In this document: positions 25,622 through 34,611 of the stretch, piece by piece
How the letters are laid out: the number at the start of each line of letters is the position of its first letter
How positions within the stretch are numbered: position 1 is the stretch's first letter
Made by a program: the position numbers and the translations under genes
From: Oscillospiraceae bacterium
Lineage (GTDB): Bacteria; Bacillota; Clostridia; Oscillospirales; Acutalibacteraceae
Direction: 5' to 3'
DNA length: 64,000 nucleotides
Assembly (NCBI GenBank): GCA_015066205.1
Contig: SVOV01000001.1
Location: 1 to 64,000, forward strand
Notes under the pieces: model-generated
What the model saw: only the letters and a program-made list of their open reading frames with translations
What the model was told of the DNA's origin: nothing
Databases searched by the model: none

Positions 25622-28600
25622 TCAATAGTGCATATCCCCGCAAGAGCAGGTTCTGCCTACACCGAAGATGCTGCATATGAAACGGATTATACTCCATACG
25701 ATTTTTGCAAAGATATTATCTTCAGCTCTATGGCAAATGTGACGACAATTGTAAGTTGCACCGCATTCGGTACATGCACCATCTTCATAGTTATGCTTTT
25801 CAAGAGGAGTAGACTGCTGTGCTACAAGGATCTCACCGCAAACCGAACACATTTTACCCTCTGTAAGACCTGTTCCCGTACAGGTTGCCTTCTTCGCGGG
25901 GATTATTTCTTCTGTATGGGGAAGCTTGGGACCGGTAACGAGCTGACGGCTTACCTCCTCGTCGCAGACTGTACAATATGTGACAAGCTCGTAGGTCTCA
26001 TTCTTTGTGCAGGTTGCAGGAGTTATATTTTCCTTAACTTCTTCTCCGGGAGTGTGTGCAGCAGGAATTACCTTACTGGCAGCAGACAATCCGTTTGTAC
26101 AATCTGTGCAGTAAGTACCGCCGACAACACCGTCCTCTGTGCAGGTTGCATCCTTATGTTCTATATAACCATCTGAGTTATGGCCTTTTGCGGGAATTGT
26201 TGCAAGCGCTTCTTCTCTGCCGTATCGACAAACTGTGCAGAAATTACCGCCGACTATTCCGACTGTGTAGCAGGTCGGTTCTTTGTGTTTAATAACACCG
26301 TCCTGATTGTGGTCTGCAAGAGGAATTACTTCCTGCTTTGTAGTAATCTTATTACAAACTGAACACTTATAACCGTCTGTGAGACCTGTTTCCTGACAGG
26401 TTGCAGGCTTACCGGGAATTACTATATCTTCAGTATGAGGTAACTTGGGAATCTGTGTTCTTGCTTCCTCGAAGCCCATTCTGCAGATTGCACAGTAATC
26501 ACCGCCAACAATACCCACTACGGAACAGGTGGGATCTCTATGATTAATGGTTCTCATAGTATGCTCAGTTGAAATAGGAATTACTTCCTGAGGTACAAGA
26601 ATTTCGCCGCAAACCGAGCACTTAACGCCCTGTGTAAGACCTGTTGCCTTACAGGTTGCCTTCTTACCCTTTATAATTTGTTCGGTATGAGCTGCAAGAG
26701 GAATTACTTCTTCTGCTGCTTCCTTGCCTTCACCGCAAGCTGTGCAGTAAGTACCGCCGACAACGCCTGTTTCAGTACAGGTTGCATCCTTATGAGCTAC
26801 AACGCCGTCTGTGTTGTGAGCTGTTGTGGGAATTTCCGCTTCTGCTGCTTCTTTGCCTTCACCGCAAGCTGTGCAGTAAGTACCGCCGACTACGCCTGTT
26901 TCAGTACAGGAGGCATCCTTATGAGCTACAACGCCGTCTGTGTTGTGAGCTGTTGTGGGAATTTCTGCTTCTGCTTCTTCCTTGCCTTCGCCGCAAGCTG
27001 TGCAGTAAGTACCGCCGACTACGCCTGTTTCAGTACAGGTTGCATCCTTATGCGCTACAACACCGTCTGTGTTGTGGTCTGCAAGGTCATCATATGCTGT
27101 GCCGCAAACTTCACACTTTGCTTGTTCTGTGCAGGTTGCTGTGCCGCCTGTATGCTTTTCATTTGCTTCAACTGTTGTTTCTCCGCAATCGGGACAAACA
27201 ACTGCAGTTGTGCAGTCACCGTCGTCCACGGCATTTTCGTGTGTGCAAACAGCTTTGAAGCTGTCACTTGTGAGAACTGTATTATCAGAAAGAGTTACTT
27301 TACAAAAATACTCATTTCCGCCAACGGGATTTACAAGAGTTGCGGTTGTTTCGCCTTCAACTTCTGCGTATCCTTCAGATACGAAATATGCTCTTACTGT
27401 TGTGCTGTCAGTTGCACCCTCAGCAACCAGGAAATATGTATTTGCTTCGTCAGCCGTAAGAGTGAATGTCGTGTTGGTGGCGGCTCTTGGAAGTGCCCAA
27501 TCAGACCAACCATCGTCTCCCCATCCGTCATCGCCGCCTGCGACATTGAAGTATGCATCTGTAACGCCTTCGCTGAACACCACTTCAACCTCGTCACCTG
27601 CATTAAGGTCGAGCATAAAGTAAGAATAGTACTCATACCAATCGTCATACACACCTATCCAGCCGATTTCTGCATCGTAGCCACCGTTAAACACATCAAC
27701 ATTTTCGGCATCTGCATCAGTGATTTCAACACGGTTTTTTGCACCGGTAAACCACTGATATGTGGCTCCGGCATCTTCACCGGTAAGTGTTACATAGGGT
27801 TCGTCATTTGTAGGCTGATGGTCGATCATCAATTCTTCTTTTTCTTCAGCTATAAAGCTGTCACTTGTAAGAACATTGCCGTCAGAAGCAGTTACCTTAC
27901 AAAGGTATTCACTACCGCCAACGGGATTTCCAAGTGTTGCGGCTGTTTCGCTGTCAACTGCTGTGTATACCTTGGAAACACGGTAAGCTTTAGCTGTTAT
28001 GCTATTGGAAGCTACTTCCTCAGCAACCAGATCATACTCGAAAGTATCGGAAACCGGCAGAGAGAAATCAGTCTGTCCGCGTCCGTTTACGATCTCATCC
28101 CAGGTTATGCTGTCGTCACCTTCACCGTCGCCGATGATTATATCGCCTTCACCTTCAATATCGCCCCAGTCAACGCTGTCGTCACCTGTGCCGTCGCCGA
28201 TTATTATTCCGTTAGGGTCGAGATATGCCTTTACAGCTCTCTTGCTGAACTGAACTTCAACCACATCACCGGCTTCAAGATTAACTCTGAAGAAGGATGC
28301 GATGTTTGATTCGTCAAAAACGGGAGTCCAGCCTGTTTCGGCATTGTAAGGAGTCTGTGCTTCGTCAACAAGTGAAGCATTTGCGTCTGTGATTTCAACA
28401 CGGTTTTCAGTAACAATGTACCACTGATATGTGGCATTATCTTCATAATCAAGTGCTACATAAGGCTCGTCAGCTGTAGGCTGATGGGCAATCTTAAGTA
28501 CTTTTTCTATACGATAGTTGAACTGGCCAAGGTCGAGATTCTTATCACCGACACCAACATAATAGGTTTTGCCTGCTTCCAATTCCGCTTTACAGTCGAA

Positions 28601-29080
28601 ATGGTTATTAAGGGCACCAAACCAACCGTCATCATTGGGCTCTTCGTCATTGTCATTTTCTGCAATAAGATTCATATTAGCATCATAAATACAGATGTAG
28701 GGGTCACTTTCGACAGCTTCGCCTTCGCCGGCAAGGGAAAATTCGCCCCAATCTATCGAGTCATCGCCTTCGCCGCCGCCGATAATGATGTCACCGTCTT
28801 CTCCGTACCAACCGTCGTCATAGTCGGAGGACTTGAAAGCATAGAGTGCCGTTACATCGGGAATAAACTTTGCATACTCAAGCTCGTTTTGTGTCAGGCA
28901 GGTTGTCGGATAGTCAACACCAACCTCCAATTCCACAAGGGGATCCTCTTCGCCGCATTCTTTACAAATTCCATCCAAAGCGCCGTAAGGATGCCCGCAT
29001 TCAATTGTGAATGCTGATGCCAAAGGTGTAGCGGAAAACACCATCAGCATTGTGAGAATAATGGATAGTACTTTCTTCAA
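25622..29080 (-). CDS. Large secreted Cys-rich repeat protein
   Basis: This 1152-residue protein starts with TTG behind GGGAG and has a signal peptide (KKVLSIILTMLMVFSATPLA). The N half has two copies of a beta-rich domain (near PTADEPYVALDYED and PTNDEPYVTLTGED). Acidic GDGxGDDSxxW segments lie near these copies (about 95-110 and 295-330). The C half (about 640-1110) has some ten repeats of about 43 residues with paired Cys, for example GVVGGTYCTACGEGKE. Three are almost identical in DNA. The last 40 residues are Cys- and hydrophobic-rich. The CxxC pairs suggest zinc or disulphide-stabilised units on the cell surface. No LPXTG motif is visible. Its role is unknown; adhesion is possible. Confidence 0.7.
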   Translation of the reverse strand: MKKVLSIILTMLMVFSATPLASAFTIECGHPYGALDGICKECGEEDPLVELEVGVDYPTTCLTQNELEYAKFIPDVTALYAFKSSDYDDGWYGEDGDIIIGGGEGDDSIDWGEFSLAGEGEAVESDPYICIYDANMNLIAENDNDEEPNDDGWFGALNNHFDCKAELEAGKTYYVGVGDKNLDLGQFNYRIEKVLKIAHQPTADEPYVALDYEDNATYQWYIVTENRVEITDANASLVDEAQTPYNAETGWTPVFDESNIASFFRVNLEAGDVVEVQFSKRAVKAYLDPNGIIIGDGTGDDSVDWGDIEGEGDIIIGDGEGDDSITWDEIVNGRGQTDFSLPVSDTFEYDLVAEEVASNSITAKAYRVSKVYTAVDSETAATLGNPVGGSEYLCKVTASDGNVLTSDSFIAEEKEELMIDHQPTNDEPYVTLTGEDAGATYQWFTGAKNRVEITDADAENVDVFNGGYDAEIGWIGVYDDWYEYYSYFMLDLNAGDEVEVVFSEGVTDAYFNVAGGDDGWGDDGWSDWALPRAATNTTFTLTADEANTYFLVAEGATDSTTVRAYFVSEGYAEVEGETTATLVNPVGGNEYFCKVTLSDNTVLTSDSFKAVCTHENAVDDGDCTTAVVCPDCGETTVEANEKHTGGTATCTEQAKCEVCGTAYDDLADHNTDGVVAHKDATCTETGVVGGTYCTACGEGKEEAEAEIPTTAHNTDGVVAHKDASCTETGVVGGTYCTACGEGKEAAEAEIPTTAHNTDGVVAHKDATCTETGVVGGTYCTACGEGKEAAEEVIPLAAHTEQIIKGKKATCKATGLTQGVKCSVCGEILVPQEVIPISTEHTMRTINHRDPTCSVVGIVGGDYCAICRMGFEEARTQIPKLPHTEDIVIPGKPATCQETGLTDGYKCSVCNKITTKQEVIPLADHNQDGVIKHKEPTCYTVGIVGGNFCTVCRYGREEALATIPAKGHNSDGYIEHKDATCTEDGVVGGTYCTDCTNGLSAASKVIPAAHTPGEEVKENITPATCTKNETYELVTYCTVCDEEVSRQLVTGPKLPHTEEIIPAKKATCTGTGLTEGKMCSVCGEILVAQQSTPLEKHNYEDGACTECGATYNCRHICHRAEDNIFAKIVWSIIRFICSIFGVGRTCSCGDMHY
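26690..27076 (-). repeat. Three tandem 129-bp repeats inside the Cys-rich protein gene
   Basis: The 43-codon unit recurs with a 129-bp period (for example the GTGTTGTG marker at 26811, 26940 and 27069). Identity between units is very high at DNA level, unlike the more diverged units on either side. This points to recent duplication and likely repeat-number variation. Confidence 0.8.
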
Positions 29081-29372
29081 TTTAGATTCTCCCTTTCAAA
29101 AATAAGATTTTTATATATATCAATACAAGGCATTTTCTTGCATTGTTACATAACAAAAAAGCAGCATCTGCACAAAATCACCGGGCATTCCGTCGTATTG
29201 ATGTAAATTCTGAGCAGTAACTTAAAAATCAGTTTGACATTTCCTCTGTCTGAAACGGTCAATTGTTAATATAATGTTATTATAGAGTACTATAATAGAA
29301 AGTGCAAGGGGGTTTATGGTAGTTTTCTCAAAAAGAAAAAGCAGATCTTTCGACTTGCTTCCTTTATCCGCC

Positions 29373-29538
29373 CCCGGCGGCGGAAGTGAAGCTTCACCCC
29401 GTGCTATGAGCCCGCTCGTGCTCATACCCTCAGAGGCCGTTGGCTCAAGTCCTTCCTGCACAATAAAGCAAAAAAGAAAAGATATTCCGTGTGGAATACC
29501 TTTTCTTTATTTGGCTCGTAGCACCGAAAAAGATATCA
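29373..29538 (+). repeat. tRNA-fMet-linked repeat module, copy 1 (partial)
   Basis: It shares the Pro/Gly-rich GGCGGCGG palindrome, a folded-back tRNA-Met-like piece (TATGAGC at 29404-29410 with GCTCATA at 29419-29425) and a terminator hairpin (29473-29508, one mismatch) with the copies at 30642-30955 and 33078-33413. Here no tRNA 3' end follows; the sequence continues as the remnant also seen at 23254-23281. The interval 29081-29372 holds only AT-rich sequence and the start region of the Cys-rich gene. Confidence 0.65.
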
Positions 29539-29566
29539 AGGTTGCAACGAATCAACAAATTTTAAT

Positions 29567-30352
29567 TTACACTTTTCTATATTCAAACAATCGATACAGC
29601 TTTTTGGAAAAATTTCCTGCATACAGTTTTCCGAAAATATACTTCTCAATACCGGTCAACTCATCTATGTATTTTTGCGGTGTCATTTCGTGTTCCTTGA
29701 CATAAACAAACTCGCCGTGCTGAAACAACTCAGGATTATCTATACCGTAAACCTCAGTAACACCGACATCATTTATTGGATTTTTGTACTTGGTCAGTTT
29801 GGCAGCCAAAACAGTATAGCAGTCCATCAAAAACATAATCTGTTCAAAATGCGCACACAGATATTCTGTTAATTCGTGTACCTCTTTGGAGGTCAAGTAC
29901 ATACTCACGCCTTCCATAACAACAATAGCACGCTTCTTTTCGGGAATACTTGTCAGCCAGTGACCATCCCTCACATCCCCTGCAATCATTTGATAGTTGG
30001 CAGATTCGGAATAGTATCGTTTTCTTTCTTCAATAACTTCAGCAAAATCCACATCGTACCACTTTTGATTTATAGCTCCTACTCTCAAAACTCGGCTGTC
30101 CATGCCGCATCCAATATGAATGACCACAGCATCCTGTACATCTGCCACCTGCTTCTTTACCCATTCGTCAAATACAGCAGAGCGAGCACCCATATAGTAG
30201 GCAAGCCACTTCGATTTGGATTTTCCTTTGAGCGCGAATCCCTCCGCTTCCCAGATTTCTTCCGCTTTTTTATCGTCAAGAAATATTCCCCTTTTACTGA
30301 CATACGATTTTCCATACAAAGGGATATATAATGTTTTATTTACGCTGTTCAT
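29567..30352 (-). CDS. Leucine carboxyl methyltransferase-family SAM methyltransferase
   Basis: This 261-residue protein is a class I SAM-dependent methyltransferase of the LCM/Ppm1/TcmP family. The SAM-binding loop is VIHIGCGMDSRVLRV (about 93-107) and VDFAEVIEERKRYY follows it, as in LCM proteins. VVMEGVSMYL near 145 is the second family motif. Bacterial members methylate carboxyl or hydroxyl groups of small molecules; the substrate is unknown. AGGTGAG lies four bases before the ATG. It stands alone between two tRNA-linked repeat modules, so it may be cargo acquired with them. Confidence 0.82.
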   Translation of the reverse strand: MNSVNKTLYIPLYGKSYVSKRGIFLDDKKAEEIWEAEGFALKGKSKSKWLAYYMGARSAVFDEWVKKQVADVQDAVVIHIGCGMDSRVLRVGAINQKWYDVDFAEVIEERKRYYSESANYQMIAGDVRDGHWLTSIPEKKRAIVVMEGVSMYLTSKEVHELTEYLCAHFEQIMFLMDCYTVLAAKLTKYKNPINDVGVTEVYGIDNPELFQHGEFVYVKEHEMTPQKYIDELTGIEKYIFGKLYAGNFSKKLYRLFEYRKV

Positions 30353-30572
30353 ATGCTCACCTGCAAATTCTTATTTATCGAACTGATTATATCATATAAT
30401 TATCGCTTTTTCCACCCAATATTGCTCTGACATATAGTTCAAGTCTTCCCCAATGGTCGTTTTTGGGGAAAAGATATCTTTTGAATTGCACTTTGAAAAA
30501 TGGCATTAAAAAACCAAGAAACCGCCCGGGTTTCCGGGTTTTCCGAACCGATATCTTTTTCGGTTCGCAATG

Positions 30573-30955
30573 TTGGTTGCGGGAGAAGGGTGCGGGTGTC
30601 CGGTGGACACCTCTGTGCAAAGCACAGAAGCACCGACCGAGGCGGGAGCGGAGACCTTGAACCAATTCGCGCAAACTTCGTTTGCTTGCACCCGCAAAAC
30701 ATAGTCGTCTCGGGTACTGCCGTACGCCGATACTCCTTGTTTTTGCTTTTTCAAGCACTCCCTTCATCCGCCACCGGCGGCGGGAGCACTTGAAACTCCG
30801 TGCTATGAGCCCACTCGTGCTCATACCCTCAGAGGCCGTTGGCTCAAGTCCTTCCTGCACAATAAAGCAAAAAAGAAAAGGTATTCCGTGTGGAATACCT
30901 TTTCTTTATTTGGTTGCGGGAGAAGGACTTGAACCAACGACCTCCGGGTTATGAG
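30573..30955 (+). repeat. tRNA-fMet-linked repeat module, copy 2, ending in a 45-nt tRNA fragment
   Basis: It begins with a 17-base match to the tRNA-fMet 3' end (30573-30589). From 30642 to about 30851 it matches 33078-33287 closely. A perfect terminator-like hairpin (30872-30907) follows, then 30911-30955 equals the 3' 45 bases of the tRNA-fMet gene (33338-33382) exactly, after which identity stops. Palindromes GGTGTCC/GGACACC and GCAAAC/GTTTGC lie within. From 30353 to 30572 I see no gene. Confidence 0.75.
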
Positions 30956-31523
30956 AAATTTTGTCCTTTTTTCTACATAACTAATTTTCTGAAAAACGGT
31001 CAAAATCATCAAAAAATCAAGGGAACAATAGTAAGTTGTTCATAAAAATTCACATCTTTTTGATGTAAAGATCCTGAAAATAACCTTCGTCACGAGTCGT
31101 CAAAAGCAACATAAAATGAGTTTCTTCAAAAAAGTGGTCAAATATTTTGGTCAAATAGCATCATTATTTTTACATTTTTTTTGCTATAGTAGCACCTCTA
31201 TATATACTTGCCAAAAATGCTATTTGTAGCTAATATTTATAATATGTTTAGTTTTGTTGTGTTGATGATTTTGTCATTATATGTTGAATAAGAAAAAAAT
31301 ATAATGTAAAATAGTAGCAATAAGCGATAATTGTTATCTACAAATGTGGCATAAATTGATAGTATGCTGGCAAAAAAGGAGATACATATGAATGAAGGCT
31401 CAATACATATTACTGTGAAAAAATAAAAGTGAAGCAAAAAATATTAGAATTCAGAGTGAAGTAAAAACTGTATTAAAAGAAGCTGCTTTTTGTGTGGAAA
31501 ATGCAAAATGATATTATTTATTC

Positions 31524-31552
31524 TTGACAGTTGATAACAATTAATATATATT
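31524..31552 (+). promoter_or_regulatory. Consensus promoter inside the AT-rich insert
   Basis: TTGACA at 31524-31529 and TATATT at 31547-31552 with a 17-base spacer, about 50 bases before the small membrane peptide gene. Confidence 0.65.
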
Positions 31553-31601
31553 ATTTGTTGTAAACTAGTATAATGTTGTAATATAATGTTGAAGGTGAAT
31601 T

Positions 31602-31778
31602 ATGATGAAAAAAGGTTTAACTATTGGTGTTTATATATTGCTATCAATTATAACTGTTGTTCTTTTGCTTTTGGATGCTAAAATATATTTAATTCTTATT
31701 ATCGTATTTGGAGTATTATATGGTGTTCTTGAGCTTGTAAAGGCATATAAGAGTGATAAATCAGACAAAGAAGAATGA
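31602..31778 (+). CDS. 58-residue two-segment membrane peptide
   Basis: A 58-residue protein with two hydrophobic segments (about 5-25 and 28-46) and a charged C-tail (KAYKSDKSDKEE). A strong promoter lies upstream, and AAGGTG is five bases before the first ATG, so it is probably expressed. It resembles many small phage or island membrane peptides (hypothetical, toxin or holin-like), none of which can be assigned. It is the only intact gene I see in the AT-rich insert. Confidence 0.5.
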   Translation: MMKKGLTIGVYILLSIITVVLLLLDAKIYLILIIVFGVLYGVLELVKAYKSDKSDKEE

Positions 31779-31959
31779 AATGAAGCTTTATAGAAATAAA
31801 ACAATCTAAAGACATTAGTAATTTAGTTATTTCAATATCTTTCGCAAAATGTGAAAAAATTACATTAGATAATATGACTTAGATTAGAAACTCTGTAATC
31901 GTCTGATTGCAGAGTTTTTATAAGTTGCTGTATATAATATTTTGTCATACAACACATGA

Positions 31960-32803
31960 CAAATTTCATCTGCAGTAGCTTTCCCTAATGAATTTATCGA
32001 AAAGAAATGGATAACTGACAACATCGAAAGTCTTGAGCAAATTCTTACACTAACGATTGATAACGATATAAAATTCCTGGTTAAAATGGTAACCGCATAT
32101 AAAGCAGATGATGCTTTTTTCCATAAAAGCAGAGTTTATAAAAACTAATGCAGCCGCCCTCTTGAGTAACGATCGTAACGTAACGCTTGAAAAAATGAAA
32201 CGGCTAGAGAATCGAATGTCTTCCGGCTTTGTCTATGAAAAAATATTGGAGTTGCGCGATAATAACGAGTATTATAAAAATGCACTTTCTTTGTTTTATT
32301 TCTCATATTCGGCTAATGACAACATAGTCGGGTTCACGTTGCTTATCACTGCGTCAGAATCGATTTTTAGCAAGGCTACCTACGAATATTTTGAAGCTTG
32401 TTCTACGTGTAGCCAACCGATGTACCGAATTCGGCAATCTGTATCTCAAAATGTCAGCAAAATATTGTTGGATTCAGATGAGGTAATATGTAAAATAGTC
32501 AAAAAACTTTACGATAAAAGAAGTGCTTTTTTGCATAAAGGAAAAAGAGATATAAGCACTGAAGATTACTATACTCTCCAAGAGTTTGTAAGAAACGTAT
32601 TGCTAATGTATTGGTATGTTTCAATGAATATAAACTCTTTTGAGCATAAAGCTATTATGGCGGAAATTCATTCAGATAATATGCATCAAAAATTCATGTA
32701 CAACAACTTCTTGATTGGGCTTGATAATAGCAGTTTTAAAGAAAAACAAGCAAAAATGATTTTCGAATTCATAAAAGCTATTCTTGAGGGGAAAATTCCT
32801 TAA
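31960..32803 (+). pseudogene. Broken ApeA-type HEPN protein gene
   Basis: The 231-codon frame at 32108-32803 encodes a helical protein with YDKRSAFLHKG near residue 137, the Rx4H active-site motif of HEPN ribonucleases, in the setting seen in Apea-like HEPN domains (ASESIF upstream, aromatic helix after). A second frame from 31960 to 32148 gives sequence that continues naturally into it (KKWITDNIESLEQIL and AYKADDAFFHKSRVYKN). It ends in a stop at a run of A residues, and no start codon opens it. I read this as one gene, 5'-truncated and frameshifted near 32138-32148. The 231-codon part could still be translated alone from 32108. Confidence 0.55.
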
Positions 32804-32892
32804 TGGCATAATAGATTTATTCAGCCGTTTAACGATAGGTTGGTATAAATGTTGGGTTAAGTCCCGTTGGGGGACTACAAAAACAATGAAAA

Positions 32893-32954
32893 AAGCGTTG
32901 CAGGATGGGTGGTGTATGCCCAAAATGCAACGCTTGTTTTTATGAGTGCTTATT
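32893..32954 (+). terminator. Terminator after the HEPN remnant
   Basis: AAGCGTTGCA (32893-32902) pairs with TGCAACGCTT (32936-32945), followed by GTTTTTATG. A GTCCC/GGGGAC hairpin lies upstream at 32861-32875. The interval 32804-33337 has no gene. Confidence 0.65.
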
Positions 32955-33072
32955 CTGTCTATGTTTTTCTCGGTAAAATAAGAACCTCTCACGCTTCGCG
33001 TTTGAGAACCTTGTTGCTGCGCAATAACGATGCCGCTAATGACACTACCCGTATCAATAGCGGTATCTGATT

Positions 33073-33301
33073 TGGTTGCGGGAGCTGAGACCTTGAACCA
33101 ATTCGCGCAAACTTCGTTTGCTTGCACCCGCAAAACATAGTCGTCTCGGGTACTGCCGTACACCGATACTCCTTGTTTTTGCTTTTTCAAGCACTCCCTT
33201 CATCCGCCACCGGCGGCGGGAGCACTTGAAACTCCGTGTCATGAGCCCGCTCGTGCTCATCCCCTCAGAGGCCGTTGGCTCAAGTCCCCCGCATAAAAAT
33301 A
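33073..33301 (+). repeat. tRNA-fMet-linked repeat module, copy 3
   Basis: It starts with TGGTTGCGGGAG, the tRNA-fMet 3' end including the encoded CCA complement. It then follows copy 2 base for base over about 210 positions, with few differences, through the GCAAAC/GTTTGC palindrome and the folded-back tRNA-like piece. After 33287 it changes to a different terminator hairpin and then to the intact tRNA gene. Confidence 0.75.
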
Positions 33302-33333
33302 AAAACAGACACACCGAAAGGTGTATCTGTTTT
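33302..33333 (-). terminator. Terminator of the tRNA-fMet gene
   Basis: On the minus strand, AAAACAGATACACC pairs with GGTGTGTCTGTTTT (one mismatch, TTTC loop), then a T-rich run. Almost the same stem terminates the GH35 gene at 23220-23251. Confidence 0.8.
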
Positions 33334-33337
33334 GATT

Positions 33338-33413
<76 letters not shown>

Positions 33414-33548
33414 ATATTTATGTTGCTTGATTAGTATACACTAATATGAAGAAAAAATCAAGTGGTTTTTTAAAAAAAGTTAAAAAAGTAATGATTATAC
33501 ATTGACGGATAAACAGGATGTGTATTTTTTAGCTCTTCAGCAAATAAA

Positions 33549-33576
33549 AAAGGCTCATTTGTGTTGCTGAGCCTTT
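33549..33576 (-). terminator. Terminator of the phosphodiesterase-like gene
   Basis: AAAGGCTCA (33549-33557) pairs with TGAGCCTTT (33568-33576). On the minus strand it is followed by TTTTTTATTTG. Confidence 0.75.
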
Positions 33577-33625
33577 CTTTTTTGGTTCATTTGATTTCAG
33601 CTTGCTGACGAGCTTGTCCGGTGAA

Positions 33626-34438
33626 TCAGTTGATGTCCTGTACGGATTTTATTACTTTATAAAGATGAATAATATTCAGGTCCTCTTCCATATCAAGACC
33701 GTGTGAGCCGCACCCGCCGTCTATTTCGTGGCAGCCGTGGTCCATAGCAAAGCCGACCAGAGTATCGTGGGCTTTCCAATGTTCGGCTATCAGCTCGCAA
33801 AACATCCCGTATGTACGGACATTGCACCGCAGCTCTCCGAGAGCTTCGCTGCTGAGAGGAGCGAATTTATGCATATATGAATCATAATTACCGTTATATA
33901 CGGCAATAAAGTCATAGGAATCATCGATAATAAGCTCGCAGGCCTTGGCATTGACCTGTTCTATTGTATCGTATATAAAATAGTCCATATCACGCTCCAG
34001 AAAAATTTTTGACATACTGTCGCCTGATGTGGAGATAATTGCCGCTTTTTTTGAGCTTCGTATGAGTGCATCGAAGAAAGTATCAATGGTTATCACGGGC
34101 TTTGTGTATGACTTTATTCCGTGGATGTCAGGCTGTGCTCCGGTATAAAGTGTTCCGAAGCAAACGGGAGTAACTGACGGCATAACGGAGCAGAGGGGAA
34201 TTTCTATATCAGAGTGTTCTTTAGCTTCTTTGAACATATGCGGGAGCTTATGATAAAGCCATTCGGCAACGGCATCAGGGTTATACATAAAAACCCTTGA
34301 CACCTTTTTGCCTGCAAGGCTTTCGTCGATATATCGGCACAGACTGTCATTGGGTAAAGCCGATCGGAGCGGCGGAGCAATTCCAAGTGCGTAACATAAA
34401 GCACCGCAGACAGAATCCAGACTGTCCTTATTTTTCAT
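33626..34438 (-). CDS. Alkaline phosphatase-superfamily phosphodiesterase
   Basis: This 270-residue cytoplasmic protein resembles type I phosphodiesterase/nucleotide pyrophosphatase enzymes. SVMPSVTPVCFGTLYTGAQP near residue 85 holds the nucleophilic Thr/Ser region, and FAMDHGCHEIDGGCGSHGLD near 240 gives the metal-binding Asp and His residues. It is shorter than extracellular nucleotide pyrophosphatases and has no signal peptide. The start ATG at 34438 has AGAGGTG nine bases upstream; longer in-frame starts reach into the promoter. An extended -10 box is at 34512-34520. Substrate unknown. Confidence 0.75.
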   Translation of the reverse strand: MKNKDSLDSVCGALCYALGIAPPLRSALPNDSLCRYIDESLAGKKVSRVFMYNPDAVAEWLYHKLPHMFKEAKEHSDIEIPLCSVMPSVTPVCFGTLYTGAQPDIHGIKSYTKPVITIDTFFDALIRSSKKAAIISTSGDSMSKIFLERDMDYFIYDTIEQVNAKACELIIDDSYDFIAVYNGNYDSYMHKFAPLSSEALGELRCNVRTYGMFCELIAEHWKAHDTLVGFAMDHGCHEIDGGCGSHGLDMEEDLNIIHLYKVIKSVQDIN

Positions 34439-34511
34439 AAATATACACCTCTTCGGAAATATACAGACACTTAAGCCTGACTGCAGATACCCGTCAGGTT
34501 CTGCTGTCAGT

Positions 34512-34520
34512 ATTATATCA
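34512..34520 (-). promoter_or_regulatory. Extended -10 promoter and hairpin leader of the phosphodiesterase gene
   Basis: On the minus strand, TGATATAAT is an extended -10 box. The roughly 65-base leader contains CCTGAC/GTCAGG (about 34474-34501), which might be a regulatory hairpin. No known riboswitch class is recognised. Confidence 0.45.
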
Positions 34521-34569
34521 CGCATTGCTTCCGAAATAAATAAATTTTTTAATTTTCTTCCTCTTTGTA

Positions 34570-34598
34570 TTGACAAAGAAGGCTCGGGGTTGTATTAT
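34570..34598 (+). promoter_or_regulatory. Promoter of the TPP-riboswitch operon
   Basis: TTGACA at 34570-34575 and TATTAT at 34593-34598 with a 17-base spacer, placing the transcript start a few bases before the aptamer. Confidence 0.78.
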
Positions 34599-34611
34599 GA
34601 TGGTGACAATT

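Larger units (their letters stand above)
30956..33072. mobile_element. AT-rich insert between tRNA-fMet-linked direct repeats (remnant island)
   Basis: About 2.1 kb of AT-rich DNA sits between two copies of the repeat that ends in tRNA-fMet 3' sequence. It is placed as an element integrated at the tRNA 3' end would be. It holds a 58-residue membrane peptide gene, a broken HEPN gene and short open fragments (for example a 12-codon frame at 31388 with a good AAGGAG site). No integrase is visible, so it would be a decayed or non-autonomous element. The stretches 30956-31523 and 31779-31959 show no supported gene. Confidence 0.4.

Noticed and set aside
26678-28309. Long plus-strand open frame opposite the Cys-rich secreted protein
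   Set aside because: It is the antisense reading of a strongly periodic coding region; no RBS, and the minus frame has a signal peptide and repeats.
30387-30860. Minus-strand frame with MQEGLEPTASEGMSTSG
   Set aside because: It is translation of a tRNA-derived repeat; the same peptide appears at 29222-29461 and 33054-33398 for that reason.
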